Source of the DNA: Amycolatopsis sp. FBCC-B4732 | GTDB lineage: Bacteria; Actinomycetota; Actinomycetes; Mycobacteriales; Pseudonocardiaceae | DNA length: 64,000 nt | NCBI RefSeq assembly: GCF_023008405.1 | Contig: NZ_CP095376.1 | Coordinates: 1,822,001 to 1,886,000 of the forward strand | Direction: 5' to 3' | In this document: one piece after another, positions 41,376 to 49,293 of the stretch | How positions within the stretch are numbered: the first letter of the stretch is position 1 | How the letters are laid out: each line of letters opens with the position of its first letter | Program-made: the position numbers and the translations under genes | Notes under the pieces: model-generated | Databases searched by the model: none | Told to the model about the DNA's origin: nothing | What the model saw: only the letters and a program-made list of their open reading frames with translations

Positions 41376-43091
41376 ATGCACAAGTACGTGCGACGCGGCC
41401 TGACCGCCGCGTTCATCTCCGGCGGGTTCGTCCTGCTGGGATCAGCGGTGGCCAGTGCGGACACCGGGAACTCGGGCCCGCTGGGCGGGCTCGGCACCAC
41501 GCTGCACTCGGTGGTCTCCGGCGCTTCGGCCGGCGGCACCGGCGGGGACTCCGGTTCCGGCGGCAACGCGAGCAGCAGCAACAACGCTGTCAGCGGGAAC
41601 TCCGGCAACTCGGGCAACTCCGGGTCCACCGGGCACAACAGCGCCTACGGCGTTTGCGTGCTGGCCAAGTGCACCACCTCGGTGTCCTCGGGCAACTCCG
41701 GGAACACGGGCGCGACCGGCTCGACCGGGAACGCCTCGAACACCAGCAGCACCGCCGGCGGCCACTCCGGGAACGCCGGCAACGGCGGCTCCGGGACCAC
41801 GGCGGCGTCGGGCAGGAACACCGCGGACTCGCGGGGCGCCCGCGGCGTCCTCGGCTCGGTGACCGGCACCGCCAGGGGCGGCAACGGTGGCGACTCCGGT
41901 GACGCCGGGAACGCCACCAGTTCCAACTCGGCGGTGTCGGGGAACTCGGGCAACTCCGGGAACTCCGGGTCGACCGGCGGCAACAGCGCCTACGGCCTCT
42001 GCCTGCTGGCGCAGTGCTCCACCACGGTGACCTCGGGTGACTCCGGGAACACCGGCGCCACCGGCTCGACCGGCGACGCGAGCAACACCAGCACCACCAC
42101 CGGCGGAAATTCCGGCTGGGCGGGCAACGGCGGCGACGCCACCGTCGTCAGCGAAAGCCGCAACTCCGCCACGAACACCGGTGGGCACAGCTGGAAGCGT
42201 CACGGGCAGGGCGGCGACACGGGCGTCCTGGGCTGGGTCACGGGCACGGCGAAGGGCGGCAACGGTGGTGACTCCGGCGACGCCGGGAACGCCACCAGCC
42301 ACAACAACGCGGTGACCGGGAACTCCGGCAACTCGGGTGACTCGGGCTCCACCGGTGGCAACACCGCCATCGTGTGGACGCTCGGCGGCCAGGACAAGGG
42401 CCGCGGCCACGGTGGGCACCAGTACTGCGGTGGGAACCACGGCGGCACCTGGAACCACCACGGCAGCTGGAAGCACGAGGGCACGACGTCGCACACCGCG
42501 GTGACGTCGGGCAACTCGGGTGACACCGGCGCCACCGGTTCGACCGGCGACGCGGGCAACTGGAGCACCACCACCGGCGGGAACTCCGGCTGGGCGGGCA
42601 ACGGCGGCGGCGCCACCGTCGTCAGCACCGGCCAGAACTCCGCGATGAACAACGGTGGGCACAGCTGGAAGCGGCACGAGCAGGGCGGCCGCACCGGCGT
42701 CCTGGGTGTCGTGACCGGCATCGCCAAGGGTGGCAACGGTGGCGTTTCCGGCGACGCCGGAAACGCCACCAGCAGCAACAACGCCGTGAGCGGCAAGTCC
42801 GGCAACTCGGGCGACTCGGGCTCGACCGGCGGCAACACCGCCGTCGTCTCGACCCGCGGGCACGAGCAGCAGGGCCGTCACCACGGTGGCTGGAAGCACG
42901 AGGGCACGACGTCGCACACCGCGGTGACGTCGGGCAACTCGGGTGACACCGGCGCCACCGGCTCGACCGGCGACGCCTGGAACACCAGCACCACCACCGG
43001 CGGCAACTCCGGCTGGGCGGGCAACGGCGGCGACGCCGGCGTCATCGCCACGGGCTGGAACACCGCCGCGCACACCCCGCACACCGTCTGA
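41376..43091 (+). CDS. exported Gly/Asn/Ser-rich repeat protein with Cys-type and His-type modules
   Basis: A 571-residue protein: signal peptide (KYVRRGLTAAFISGGFVLL, cleaved after ASA near residue 30), then four imperfect modules of 115-155 residues (boundaries about 41540, 41880, 42260, 42735). Each has GNSGNSGxSGSTG, a variable core, then SGxTGATGSTGxAxNxSTT and GGNSGWAGNGG. Modules 1 and 2 have a hydrophobic core with a Cys pair (AYGVCVLAKCTT; AYGLCLLAQCST), recalling chaplin-like surface peptides. Modules 3 and 4 replace it by His/Trp-rich cores (HGGTWNHHGSWKHEGTTSH; GRHHGGWKHEGTTSH), possible metal ligands. AGGAAGGGA precedes the ATG. No characterised family recognised; probably a surface or matrix protein. 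Confidence 0.82.
   Translation: MHKYVRRGLTAAFISGGFVLLGSAVASADTGNSGPLGGLGTTLHSVVSGASAGGTGGDSGSGGNASSSNNAVSGNSGNSGNSGSTGHNSAYGVCVLAKCTTSVSSGNSGNTGATGSTGNASNTSSTAGGHSGNAGNGGSGTTAASGRNTADSRGARGVLGSVTGTARGGNGGDSGDAGNATSSNSAVSGNSGNSGNSGSTGGNSAYGLCLLAQCSTTVTSGDSGNTGATGSTGDASNTSTTTGGNSGWAGNGGDATVVSESRNSATNTGGHSWKRHGQGGDTGVLGWVTGTAKGGNGGDSGDAGNATSHNNAVTGNSGNSGDSGSTGGNTAIVWTLGGQDKGRGHGGHQYCGGNHGGTWNHHGSWKHEGTTSHTAVTSGNSGDTGATGSTGDAGNWSTTTGGNSGWAGNGGGATVVSTGQNSAMNNGGHSWKRHEQGGRTGVLGVVTGIAKGGNGGVSGDAGNATSSNNAVSGKSGNSGDSGSTGGNTAVVSTRGHEQQGRHHGGWKHEGTTSHTAVTSGNSGDTGATGSTGDAWNTSTTTGGNSGWAGNGGDAGVIATGWNTAAHTPHTV
41540..43060 (+). repeat. four tandem coding modules of about 340-475 bp
   Basis: DNA repeats underlying the modules of the exported protein. 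Blocks such as GGCGACTCCGGTGACGCC-like and GGCAACTCCGGCTGGGCGGG recur with few changes in modules 2, 3 and 4, while core segments differ in length and kind. The pattern fits duplication followed by core exchange. The open reverse frame over the region is a by-product of this composition. Confidence 0.75.
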
Positions 43092-43111
43092 CGGTCAACG
43101 GGGAGCGCATG

Positions 43112-43143
43112 AGTGGGGCACCGGCGAGATCCGGTGCCCCACT
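43112..43143 (+). terminator. intrinsic terminator after the repeat-protein gene
   Basis: AGTGGGGCACCGG (43112-43124) and CCGGTGCCCCACT (43131-43143) form a perfect 13-bp stem with a six-base loop, followed by TTTTG. It lies 21 bp after the stop. Confidence 0.92.
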
Positions 43144-43375
43144 TTTGTCGGAGGACCGCGCGACCGCTGGGCGGGACTGGTGGAGGCGGACGCCGTGGCG
43201 GGCAGTGCGGCAGTCACGAGCAGATGACGGCCGGAATGTGCCTGCGATGTTCTCCTTCTCCTCAAACGGTCACCGGTCACGATCCGGATGGCGAATGGAT
43301 CACCAGGAGTTCAGCGGAATCAGGCCCGGCGGACAAGTTCCCGGCACTGGACGAGGCCCTGTGGCTGCCAACGCG

Positions 43376-43407
43376 GAAGGCCCGGTCACCTCGGTGACCG
43401 GGCCTTC
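43376..43407 (-). terminator. terminator after rskA
   Basis: GAAGGCCCGGTCACC (43376-43390) and GGTGACCGGGCCTTC (43393-43407), a perfect 15-bp inverted repeat with two bases between, lies nine bases beyond the leftward RskA stop. Confidence 0.88.
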
Positions 43408-43415
43408 GCGCTGGT

Positions 43416-44135
43416 TCAGCTGACTACGAGGCTCGCGACGGACGGTGTCGTCGGCTGCAGCGACCCGGTGGCGGGTTCGACGGTCACCGCGACACCGTCG
43501 GTCGTGGCGGGCAGGGCGGTCTCGACGGTGCCCCCGGGCCCGAGCAGTCCCGCCGATCGTGGCGTGCCCGGTCCGGTGAGCCACAGCTCGTAGGCGTGGC
43601 CGGCGTCCAGCTGTGGCAGGGCCTGCGCGGTGACCAGTACTTTGCCCAGCTGCCGGGAAGCCGTGGCCGAGACCGAGCCTCCGCCGGCCACGGCCGCGCG
43701 CACGGTGGTCGCGTCGGGCGCGGATGCCACCGCGCCACTGTCGGCCACCGGCACCGGGCGGCCGGAGACCGACTGGTCCAGCCCGATGCTGATACCGCCG
43801 GCAAGTACCGCGGCCGCTGCGGCGACCGACACCGCTGCGGTCAGTGCGCGCTTGCGCCACCGGGAGCGTCGTGCCGGGGCGGCAGGCTCAGGGGTGACGC
43901 GGGGCGGCTGCTGCCGTGTCTGGGAGATCTCGGCGAGCACCCGCCGTCGCAGTCCCGGGCCGGCAACGACTGTTGTGGCAGCGCCCAGTCTGGCGGCGGT
44001 TTCCCGGAATTCGGCGACCTCGTCCGCGCACGCGGCGCATTCGGCCAGGTGCCGGGCGAAAGCGGCATTTTCGAGGTCGTCTACCGCGTCGAGGGCGTAC
44101 GCGCCGGCGAGGATGTGGACGTCGGCGGTGGTCAT
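43416..44135 (-). CDS. rskA: anti-sigma-K factor RskA
   Basis: A 239-residue membrane anti-sigma factor. The N-terminal cytoplasmic domain has the zinc-type HxxxCxxC motif (His29, Cys33, Cys36 in RHLAECAACADE); a membrane span follows at about 95-117 (LTAAVSVAAAAAVLAGGISI) and the extracytoplasmic C-terminal RskA domain ends with DAGHAYELWLTGPGTPRSAG and a Thr/Pro-rich tail. RskA holds SigK inactive until cleaved. Its start overlaps the sigK stop (ATGA, 44132-44135), so the two are co-translated. Confidence 0.93.
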   Translation of the reverse strand: MTTADVHILAGAYALDAVDDLENAAFARHLAECAACADEVAEFRETAARLGAATTVVAGPGLRRRVLAEISQTRQQPPRVTPEPAAPARRSRWRKRALTAAVSVAAAAAVLAGGISIGLDQSVSGRPVPVADSGAVASAPDATTVRAAVAGGGSVSATASRQLGKVLVTAQALPQLDAGHAYELWLTGPGTPRSAGLLGPGGTVETALPATTDGVAVTVEPATGSLQPTTPSVASLVVS

Positions 44136-44725
44136 CGGTGCACTCCCAGAGCATCGCGCAAGCGGAGCAGTCCGTCCCGCATACGGGTCTTGACGGTGCC
44201 GACGGCGACACCGAGTTCTTCGGAAACTTCCCGGCAGGTGTAACCCTGAAAGTAGGCGAGCAGGATCGACTCCCGCTGGAGCTCGGTCAGGACCGCCAAT
44301 GCGGCGCGAACCTGCGCCCGGTCGTGCTGATCGAGCATGGTCTCGGTGACGTCGTCGTAGGGACGGCGCAGGTCCAGCCGCTCGGCCCGGTCCTCCCGGT
44401 TGACCGCGGACTGCTCAGACCGAACCCGGTCGATCGCCCGCCGGTGCGCGATGGTCAGCGCCCAGGTCTGCACCCGTCCGCGCCCGGCGTCGAACGTCGG
44501 CGCCTTGCGCCAGATCTCGAGCAGCACTTCCTGCGTGACCTCTTCCGCATGCGCCCGGGAGCGCAATACGTGGAACACGGTGCCGAAGATCGGCCCGGCC
44601 AGCTGGTCGTAGAGCGCGGCGAAAGCCTCCTCGTCACCGAGAGCGGTGCGGGCGAGCAGCTCTTCCGGTTCTAATTCCGGCTCCGCTCCGGGCACGGCGC
44701 GGAGCGCGACTGTGCGGGCTGTCAT
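44132..44725 (-). CDS. sigK: ECF sigma factor SigK
   Basis: A 197-residue ECF sigma factor: region 2 at about 30-100 (FAALYDQLAGPIFGTVFHVL, EEVTQEVLLEIWRKAPTFD, RVQTWALTIAHRRAIDRVR) and region 4 at about 140-190 (LTELQRESILLAYFQGYT, REVSEELGVAVGTVKTRMR). ATG 44725 is chosen; the upstream part is Arg/Pro-rich and unlike sigma factors. M. tuberculosis SigK senses redox through a Cys pair; only one Cys is present here (YTCREV), so that switch is probably absent. A SigK-type element upstream suggests autoregulation, and the rskA and fasciclin genes confirm the subgroup. Confidence 0.93.
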   Translation of the reverse strand: MTARTVALRAVPGAEPELEPEELLARTALGDEEAFAALYDQLAGPIFGTVFHVLRSRAHAEEVTQEVLLEIWRKAPTFDAGRGRVQTWALTIAHRRAIDRVRSEQSAVNREDRAERLDLRRPYDDVTETMLDQHDRAQVRAALAVLTELQRESILLAYFQGYTCREVSEELGVAVGTVKTRMRDGLLRLRDALGVHR

Positions 44726-44756
44726 GGCACCTGTCCTTCCCGGCGGGCGCCGAGTC

Positions 44757-44779
44757 ACACGCCGCCCTCGGCGGCGTGT
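44757..44779 (-). promoter_or_regulatory. hairpin in the predicted sigK 5' leader
   Basis: ACACGCCGCC (44757-44766) and GGCGGCGTGT (44770-44779) form a perfect 10-bp stem with a three-base loop. If transcription starts near 44780, as the SigK-type element predicts, the hairpin is the very 5' end of the sigK mRNA and may stabilise it. Confidence 0.45.
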
Positions 44780-44787
44780 CACCAGGA

Positions 44788-44815
44788 GTTCGTTCCGGCC
44801 GGCCCGCGCGGATTG
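44788..44815 (-). promoter_or_regulatory. SigK-type promoter of sigK
   Basis: On the minus strand CAATCC (44815-44810), 16 bp, ACGAAC (44793-44788). The bases just before the -35 (ACCAATCC) are the same as at the fasciclin gene. Implies autoregulation. Confidence 0.6.
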
Positions 44816-44863
44816 GTGCTGTGCCGAGATACGCAGCTCTCACCCATAAGGAGGGGCGAAGCG

Positions 44864-45722
44864 ACGCTGTCCACAAAGGATCACCCAACCCGCGAGGTCA
44901 CTCGGCTCTCGTTCGGGCACTACCAGCCGAACCGGACGGTCACGAACGACGGACTCGCAGACCGGCTAGGTACGTCCAACGCGTGGATCCGCGAGCGCGT
45001 GGGCGTGCGACGTCGACGGATCCGGTCACGACGCGGCCGAGGTCGACCTCGTGATCGTCGCCACGTACACCACGTTCGACCGGATGCCCAGCGTCGCTTG
45101 CCGAGTCGCCGAGCGGCTGGGGATCACCGCGCCCGGCGCGTTCGCCACGGCCGCCCACGCCATCCGCGCGGATACTGCCTCCCGGGCCATCGTGGTGGGC
45201 GTCGACAAGATGAGCGACTTCCTCGACTGGACTGACCGCTCGACGTGCGTGATCTTCGGCGACGCTGGGGGCGCGGCTGTCGTCGAGCGGGCCCCGGGCG
45301 GGATCGGACCGGTGGTGTGGGGCTCGGACCCGGCGAATGGCCACTGCATCACGCTCGAAGCCGCCGGGCCCGGTGTGCTGCCCGCGGTGTTCGGCAGAAG
45401 GGCCAGGCAGTGTTCCGCTGGGCCACCACCGCACCAGCCCGATCGCCCCGGAAGCGTGCTGCCGCGCCGGCGCCGACCTCGGCGGTGTCGGGACCCACAG
45501 GCCGACGTTCGCATCATCGATGCGTTGGCCCGCAAGATCGGTGCGACCGGCGCGGTGCTCGCGACGGACGTGACGGAGTCGGGCAACACCTCGGCCGCGA
45601 GCATCCCGCTGGCGTTGTCGAAGCTCGTCGAGCGCGGGGAAATCGCGGCGGGCGCGCCGGTGCCGCTGTTCGGGTTCGGCGCCGGGCTGACCTACGCCGG
45701 GCAGGTCATCAGCTGCCCGTAA
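44864..45722 (+). pseudogene. beta-ketoacyl-ACP synthase III (FabH) remnant
   Basis: Recognisable KAS III pieces in different frames: STKDHPTREVTRLSFGHYQP and NAWIRERVGV (frame 2), then VIVATYTTFDRMPSVACR, VVGVDKMSDFLDWTDRST, CVIFGDAGGAAVVE (frame 3) and the intact family end SKLVERGEIAAGAPVPLFGF and GAGLTYAGQV. The stretch with the catalytic Cys is deleted (GAFATAAHA where GAFDLNAACAGFxYALATAAHA is expected). The start position carries ACG after a good AAGGAGG site, where ATG would be expected. Clearly dead; it now lies between sigK and its oxidoreductase target. Confidence 0.88.
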
Positions 45723-45770
45723 TGCTCAAGTCTTTCACCCGATCCGGCGAAACAGAACTACCGCGCGGAC

Positions 45771-45797
45771 CAATACTTCGACCGAGCCGCCTCGAAT
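45771..45797 (+). promoter_or_regulatory. SigK-type promoter of the molybdopterin oxidoreductase gene
   Basis: CAATAC (45771-45776), 15 bp, TCGAAT (45792-45797). The context ACCAATAC...CGAATCAC agrees with that of the fasciclin promoter at 47408-47434 except for two bases in the boxes. The -10 ends seven bases before the ATG at 45805, giving a leaderless or nearly leaderless mRNA. Confidence 0.65.
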
Positions 45798-45804
45798 CAC
45801 TGTC

Positions 45805-47388
45805 ATGACCGCAACCGAGCTCGACACCCCGGAAGCCCCGTCAGCGCCGCCGCGCGCCCGGTTGCGATTCTTCGCGGCCGCGTTCACCGGCATTCTGGCG
45901 CTGGCCGCCGCGCTGGCCGCCGGGCATCTGGTGGCCGGTCTCATCAGTATCAACGCCTCTCCCTACCTCGCGGTCGGCAACGGCGCCATCGACCTCACCC
46001 CGGTCGAGCTGAAGGACTTCGCTGTCCGCACCTTCGGCACCTACGACAAGCTCGTGCTGCTGGGCAGCATGGCCGTGGTCATGGTGCTGGCCGCGGCGCT
46101 CGCCGGTGTGCTGTCGCGGCGTTCCCCGGTGCCCGGGACGGTCATCATCGTCCTGTTCGGACTGCTCGGCGGGTTCGCCGTGTCCCGGCGCCCGGATCTC
46201 ACGGTCGTCGCGCTGCTGGCGCCGGTTGCGAGCCTCGTGACCGGCGTGGCCGTTTTCCTTCTCCTGCACCACATCGCGCCCCGTGTCTGGCGGGAACCGG
46301 ACTCCGACGAGAAGACCGGAACATCGCGGCGGTCGTTCCTGCTCGGCGGAGCCGGGGTGGCCGTCGGCGCGGGCGCGATGGGTCTCGGCGGCCAGCTGAT
46401 CAGCTCGACCCGGGACGCGACGGCGTCGCGGGAGGCGATCGGCAAGCTCGTGCCCGCGCGGACCGCGCCGATGATCCCGGCCGACGCGGACTTCGCCAAG
46501 CTCGGAACCCCGCCGTTCCTGACGCCGAACGACAAGTTCTACCGCGTCGACACCGCGTTGTCGGTGCCTCAGCTGCGCGCCGAGGACTGGAGCCTGCGCC
46601 TGCACGGCATGGTCGACCGCGAAGTCCGCTTCAGCTACAACGACATCCGCAACCGGCCGTTGGTCGAGCGGACGGTCACGATGACGTGCGTGTCCAATGA
46701 GGTCGGTGGCGACTACGTGTCGACGTCGAACTTCATCGGCGTCGACCTGGCCGACCTGCTCGCCGAAGCCGGCGTGAAACCCGGCGCCGAGCAGCTGTTC
46801 TGCACCAGCGTCGACGGCTGGACGTCGGGCACGCCGGTCGCGGCGGGGCAGGACCGCGCCCGCGGCGCGATGCTCGCGATCGGGATGAACGGCGAGCCGC
46901 TGCCGCTGGAGCACGGCTTCCCGGCCCGGCTCGTCACCCCCGGCCTCTACGGCTACGTCTCGGCGACGAAATGGGTCGTGGACATCGAGGTCACGACGTG
47001 GGCGGCGCGCCAGGCGTACTGGCTCAAGCGGAGCTGGAGCCAGGAGGCGCCGATCAAGACGGAGTCCCGGATCGACTCCCACCGCGGCTTCGCCAACGTC
47101 CAAAAGGGAAAGGTGCGGGTCGCCGGGGTCGCGTGGGCACAGCACACCGGGATCGAGAAGGTCGAGGTGCGCATGGACCAGGGTCCGTGGCAGGAGACGA
47201 CGTTGTCGAAGGAGGTCAACCTGAACACCTGGCGGATGTGGTGGACCGAAATCGACATCCCTGCCGGGGTGCACCAGGTTTTCTGCCGTGCCACGGACAA
47301 GTCCGGCTACACCCAGACCGACATGCGCGCGGGCACCGTCCCGAACGGCGCTACAGGATGGCACAACGTCACGTTCACCGCCGCCTGA
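45805..47388 (+). CDS. membrane-anchored molybdopterin-dependent oxidoreductase (sulfite oxidase-like)
   Basis: A 527-residue protein. The first 155 residues hold about four membrane spans (25-47, 75-95, 103-120, 128-150); SRRSFLLGGAGVAVGAG at about 173-190 looks like a Tat-type RRxFL motif inside the protein. Residues 235-420 are the oxidoreductase molybdopterin domain, with the Mo-ligand Cys295 in TMTCVSNEVGGDY and a DWSLRLHGMVDREVRFSYND start; a Mo-co dimerisation domain (420-520) follows. Substrate unknown. Actinobacterial sigK loci often contain this enzyme with a fasciclin protein, supporting a common exported redox function. Confidence 0.92.
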   Translation: MTATELDTPEAPSAPPRARLRFFAAAFTGILALAAALAAGHLVAGLISINASPYLAVGNGAIDLTPVELKDFAVRTFGTYDKLVLLGSMAVVMVLAAALAGVLSRRSPVPGTVIIVLFGLLGGFAVSRRPDLTVVALLAPVASLVTGVAVFLLLHHIAPRVWREPDSDEKTGTSRRSFLLGGAGVAVGAGAMGLGGQLISSTRDATASREAIGKLVPARTAPMIPADADFAKLGTPPFLTPNDKFYRVDTALSVPQLRAEDWSLRLHGMVDREVRFSYNDIRNRPLVERTVTMTCVSNEVGGDYVSTSNFIGVDLADLLAEAGVKPGAEQLFCTSVDGWTSGTPVAAGQDRARGAMLAIGMNGEPLPLEHGFPARLVTPGLYGYVSATKWVVDIEVTTWAARQAYWLKRSWSQEAPIKTESRIDSHRGFANVQKGKVRVAGVAWAQHTGIEKVEVRMDQGPWQETTLSKEVNLNTWRMWWTEIDIPAGVHQVFCRATDKSGYTQTDMRAGTVPNGATGWHNVTFTAA

Positions 47389-47407
47389 GAAATATTTTCC
47401 GATCGAC

Positions 47408-47434
47408 CAATCCGGGCCCGCCCGGGCACCGAAT
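47408..47434 (+). promoter_or_regulatory. SigK-type promoter of the fasciclin lipoprotein gene
   Basis: CAATCC (47408-47413), 15 bp, CCGAAT (47429-47434), 67 bp before the start codon. CCGAAT equals the -10 and CAATCC is one base from the CCATCC -35 reported for mycobacterial SigK. Confidence 0.7.
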
Positions 47435-47501
47435 CACCAGCAACAAGAGGTTCTCGCCGACTGGGCAGCCTCAGCCGCGTAATCAATTGGAGTGAATTCT
47501 C

Positions 47502-48173
47502 GTGCGTAACCTTCGTATTGCCGGTATCGGCCTCACCGCGGCCGCCGCGCTCACCCTCACCGCGTGCAGCGGCAGCGACACCGCGTCTTCGGGCAGCTCG
47601 AGTGCGCCCGCGCCGTCCTCGTCCGCGGCCGCCCCGTCCTCCAGCGCCGACGCGGGCGCCTCGGACGGCATGACCACCAACGCCGACGTGTTCGGCCCGG
47701 CCTGCTCCCAGCTGCCGCAGGGTTCCGCGCCGGGTTCGCTGGACTCGATGGGCCCGCAGCCCGTCGCTTCCGCTGCCTCGACCAACCCGCTGCTGACCAA
47801 GCTGGTCGCCGCGGTCAAGGCCACCAACCTGGTCGACACCCTCAACAGCGCCCCGGCCATCACCGTGTTCGCGCCCGCCGACCCCGCCTTCGCCGCTCTC
47901 GGCGACGCGAAGTTCAACGAGCTGGCGGGCAAGCCGGCCGAGCTGGCGCCGATCCTGCAGTACCACGTCGTCGGCAAGCGCTACAACGCCAAGGGCCTCG
48001 AAGGCGCCGGCACCCTCGACACGCTGAACGCCGCCGGCGGGCCGCTGAAGATCGAAGGCACGGGCGAGAACATGACCGTCAACGGCGCGAAGATCCTGTG
48101 CGGCAACATCCCCACGAAGAACGCGACGGTCTTCGTGATCGACAAGGTCATGACCCCGGGCACCAACAAGTAA
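47502..48173 (+). CDS. fasciclin (FAS1) domain lipoprotein, MPT83-like
   Basis: A 223-residue lipoprotein: lipobox LTAC with Cys22 (TLTACSGSD), a Ser/Ala/Pro-rich linker to about residue 55, then one FAS1 domain: GPACSQLPQGSAPGSLD, NPLLTKLVAAVKATNLVDTL, ITVFAPADPAFAALGD and LAPILQYHVVGKRY, ending VNGAKILCGNIPTKNATVFV. The order matches mycobacterial MPT83/MPT70, the classic SigK targets. FAS1 proteins mediate adhesion. It is initiated at GTG 47502. Confidence 0.93.
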   Translation: MRNLRIAGIGLTAAAALTLTACSGSDTASSGSSSAPAPSSSAAAPSSSADAGASDGMTTNADVFGPACSQLPQGSAPGSLDSMGPQPVASAASTNPLLTKLVAAVKATNLVDTLNSAPAITVFAPADPAFAALGDAKFNELAGKPAELAPILQYHVVGKRYNAKGLEGAGTLDTLNAAGGPLKIEGTGENMTVNGAKILCGNIPTKNATVFVIDKVMTPGTNK

Positions 48174-48213
48174 CACCACAGCGTCCGGTCGCCGACGGGT
48201 GACCTGACACCGC

Positions 48214-48258
48214 ACGGCCGCCTCGCCTCCACTTACCTCCTGGAGCCGAGGCGGTCGT
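48214..48258 (+). terminator. terminator after the fasciclin gene
   Basis: ACGGCCGCCTCG (48214-48225) and CGAGGCGGTCGT (48247-48258), 12 bp with one G-U, enclosing CTCC/GGAG inner pairing, followed by CCTTTCG. Confidence 0.65.
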
Positions 48259-48513
48259 CCTTTCGCCGCCCGAGGACTTCTTCCGGGCTCGGGCGGCGAC
48301 CATGTCTGGTGGCGGATTGCAGAAATCCTCTACCGGGGACGCCGAAGCGGCGGCGTCCGCCGGTCGTCGCCACCGCCGGATCACTCCAGGGTCGGTGGCG
48401 GCGATCGGCCCTTTGCTGTCATTGCCAGCTCGCACACCCCCATCGAGGTAAGGTCGCCGACCAGTCGGAGACCGTAGCGGCCGGACCCGGTTTGCCTTGG
48501 TGACGGCTGGATC

Positions 48514-48822
48514 GTGGCCGCTGACTTTGCCCATCGGGCTCTCGCAGTTGCGGGTGCGATCAGTTCGCGAGCCGCCGAGGAGCCGGAGCCCTTGATGGCG
48601 ATGCGGCGCGGCGCGGCCGGCAACGAGAACGCGTGCGTGCAGCTGCGCGACTTCATCCAGTCCCGGTTGCTGCATGGCGCAGGCGGCGGTGGCGATGCGA
48701 TGCTGCGCGCCGGCCTGGCGGCGGCGATGCTGGTCGGCATCGTCACCGGCAGGCGGATCGTCGGGGGTGCCCGTCCGACGCGGGCCACCGTGGCCGAGGC
48801 TGTCACCGTGGTCGAAGGCTGA
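48514..48822 (+). pseudogene. TetR-family C-terminal domain fragment
   Basis: Reads AAGNENACVQLRDFIQSRLL, then GDAMLRAGLAAAMLVGIVTG and RRIVGG, the usual C-terminal ligand-domain end of TetR proteins (xLRAxLxAAxLVGLxxxRxVL). The DNA-binding domain is missing and the last residues are out of register. A relic. Confidence 0.55.
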
Positions 48823-49293
48823 GGCGGCCGTACAGGAAGTCACAGTAACTGCCTCTTTTTTGTCGTCGTAGAGGACTTGCAGGCTGAAGTCCTGGTAGAC
48901 CTCCGCCACGTCGATCGCCTGTGCGTCCGGCAGGTGCTCACCCACGGCTTGACCTTCCTGCTCATGGCCCGCGTCGTGCTGCCCGGTCACACGTCCTTGG
49001 CTTGACCGCGGAGGACTTCAGCGGCTCACGCCGGGCGAGCCTGGCCTGGGACCTTGTCCGCGACGTCGCCGGGCTCGACGGCCCACCCTCTTGGGTGGGC
49101 AGAGAGCTGACTGTGCGTGACCGAGATGGCACGGGCGATGTAGCGATCTGTAACTCCACTGTGACACAGACCCTTTCAAGTGCACGGACTGCGATGTAGC
49201 ATCGGTCCGATCAAGCCGACGGATCAAGCCGGACGGCACAGTCGCCCTGGACGGTGTGCCCGTCCACTCCGAGAGTGCCGAGGGGTCAGGCCC

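Larger units (their letters stand above)
48174..49293. other. 1.1-kb debris region between the SigK locus and the Rhs gene
   Basis: Contains the fasciclin terminator, the TetR fragment at 48514-48822 and, on the minus strand near 48850-48990, a protein-like piece (VGEHLPDAQAIDVAEVYQDF, SLQVLYDDKKE) that I cannot assign. Bases 49172-49202 carry a loose -35/-10 pair (TTTCAA, 17 bp, TAGCAT) that could serve the Rhs gene. Confidence 0.45.

Noticed and set aside
41540..43060. CRISPR-like array of repeats
   Set aside because: Repeat units are hundreds of bases long, in frame and coding; no 25-40 bp repeat with unique spacers.
41442..43082. Open frame of 546 codons on the minus strand across the repeat gene
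   Set aside because: It is an antisense by-product of repetitive GC-rich codons; the plus frame has a signal peptide, ribosome binding site and terminator.
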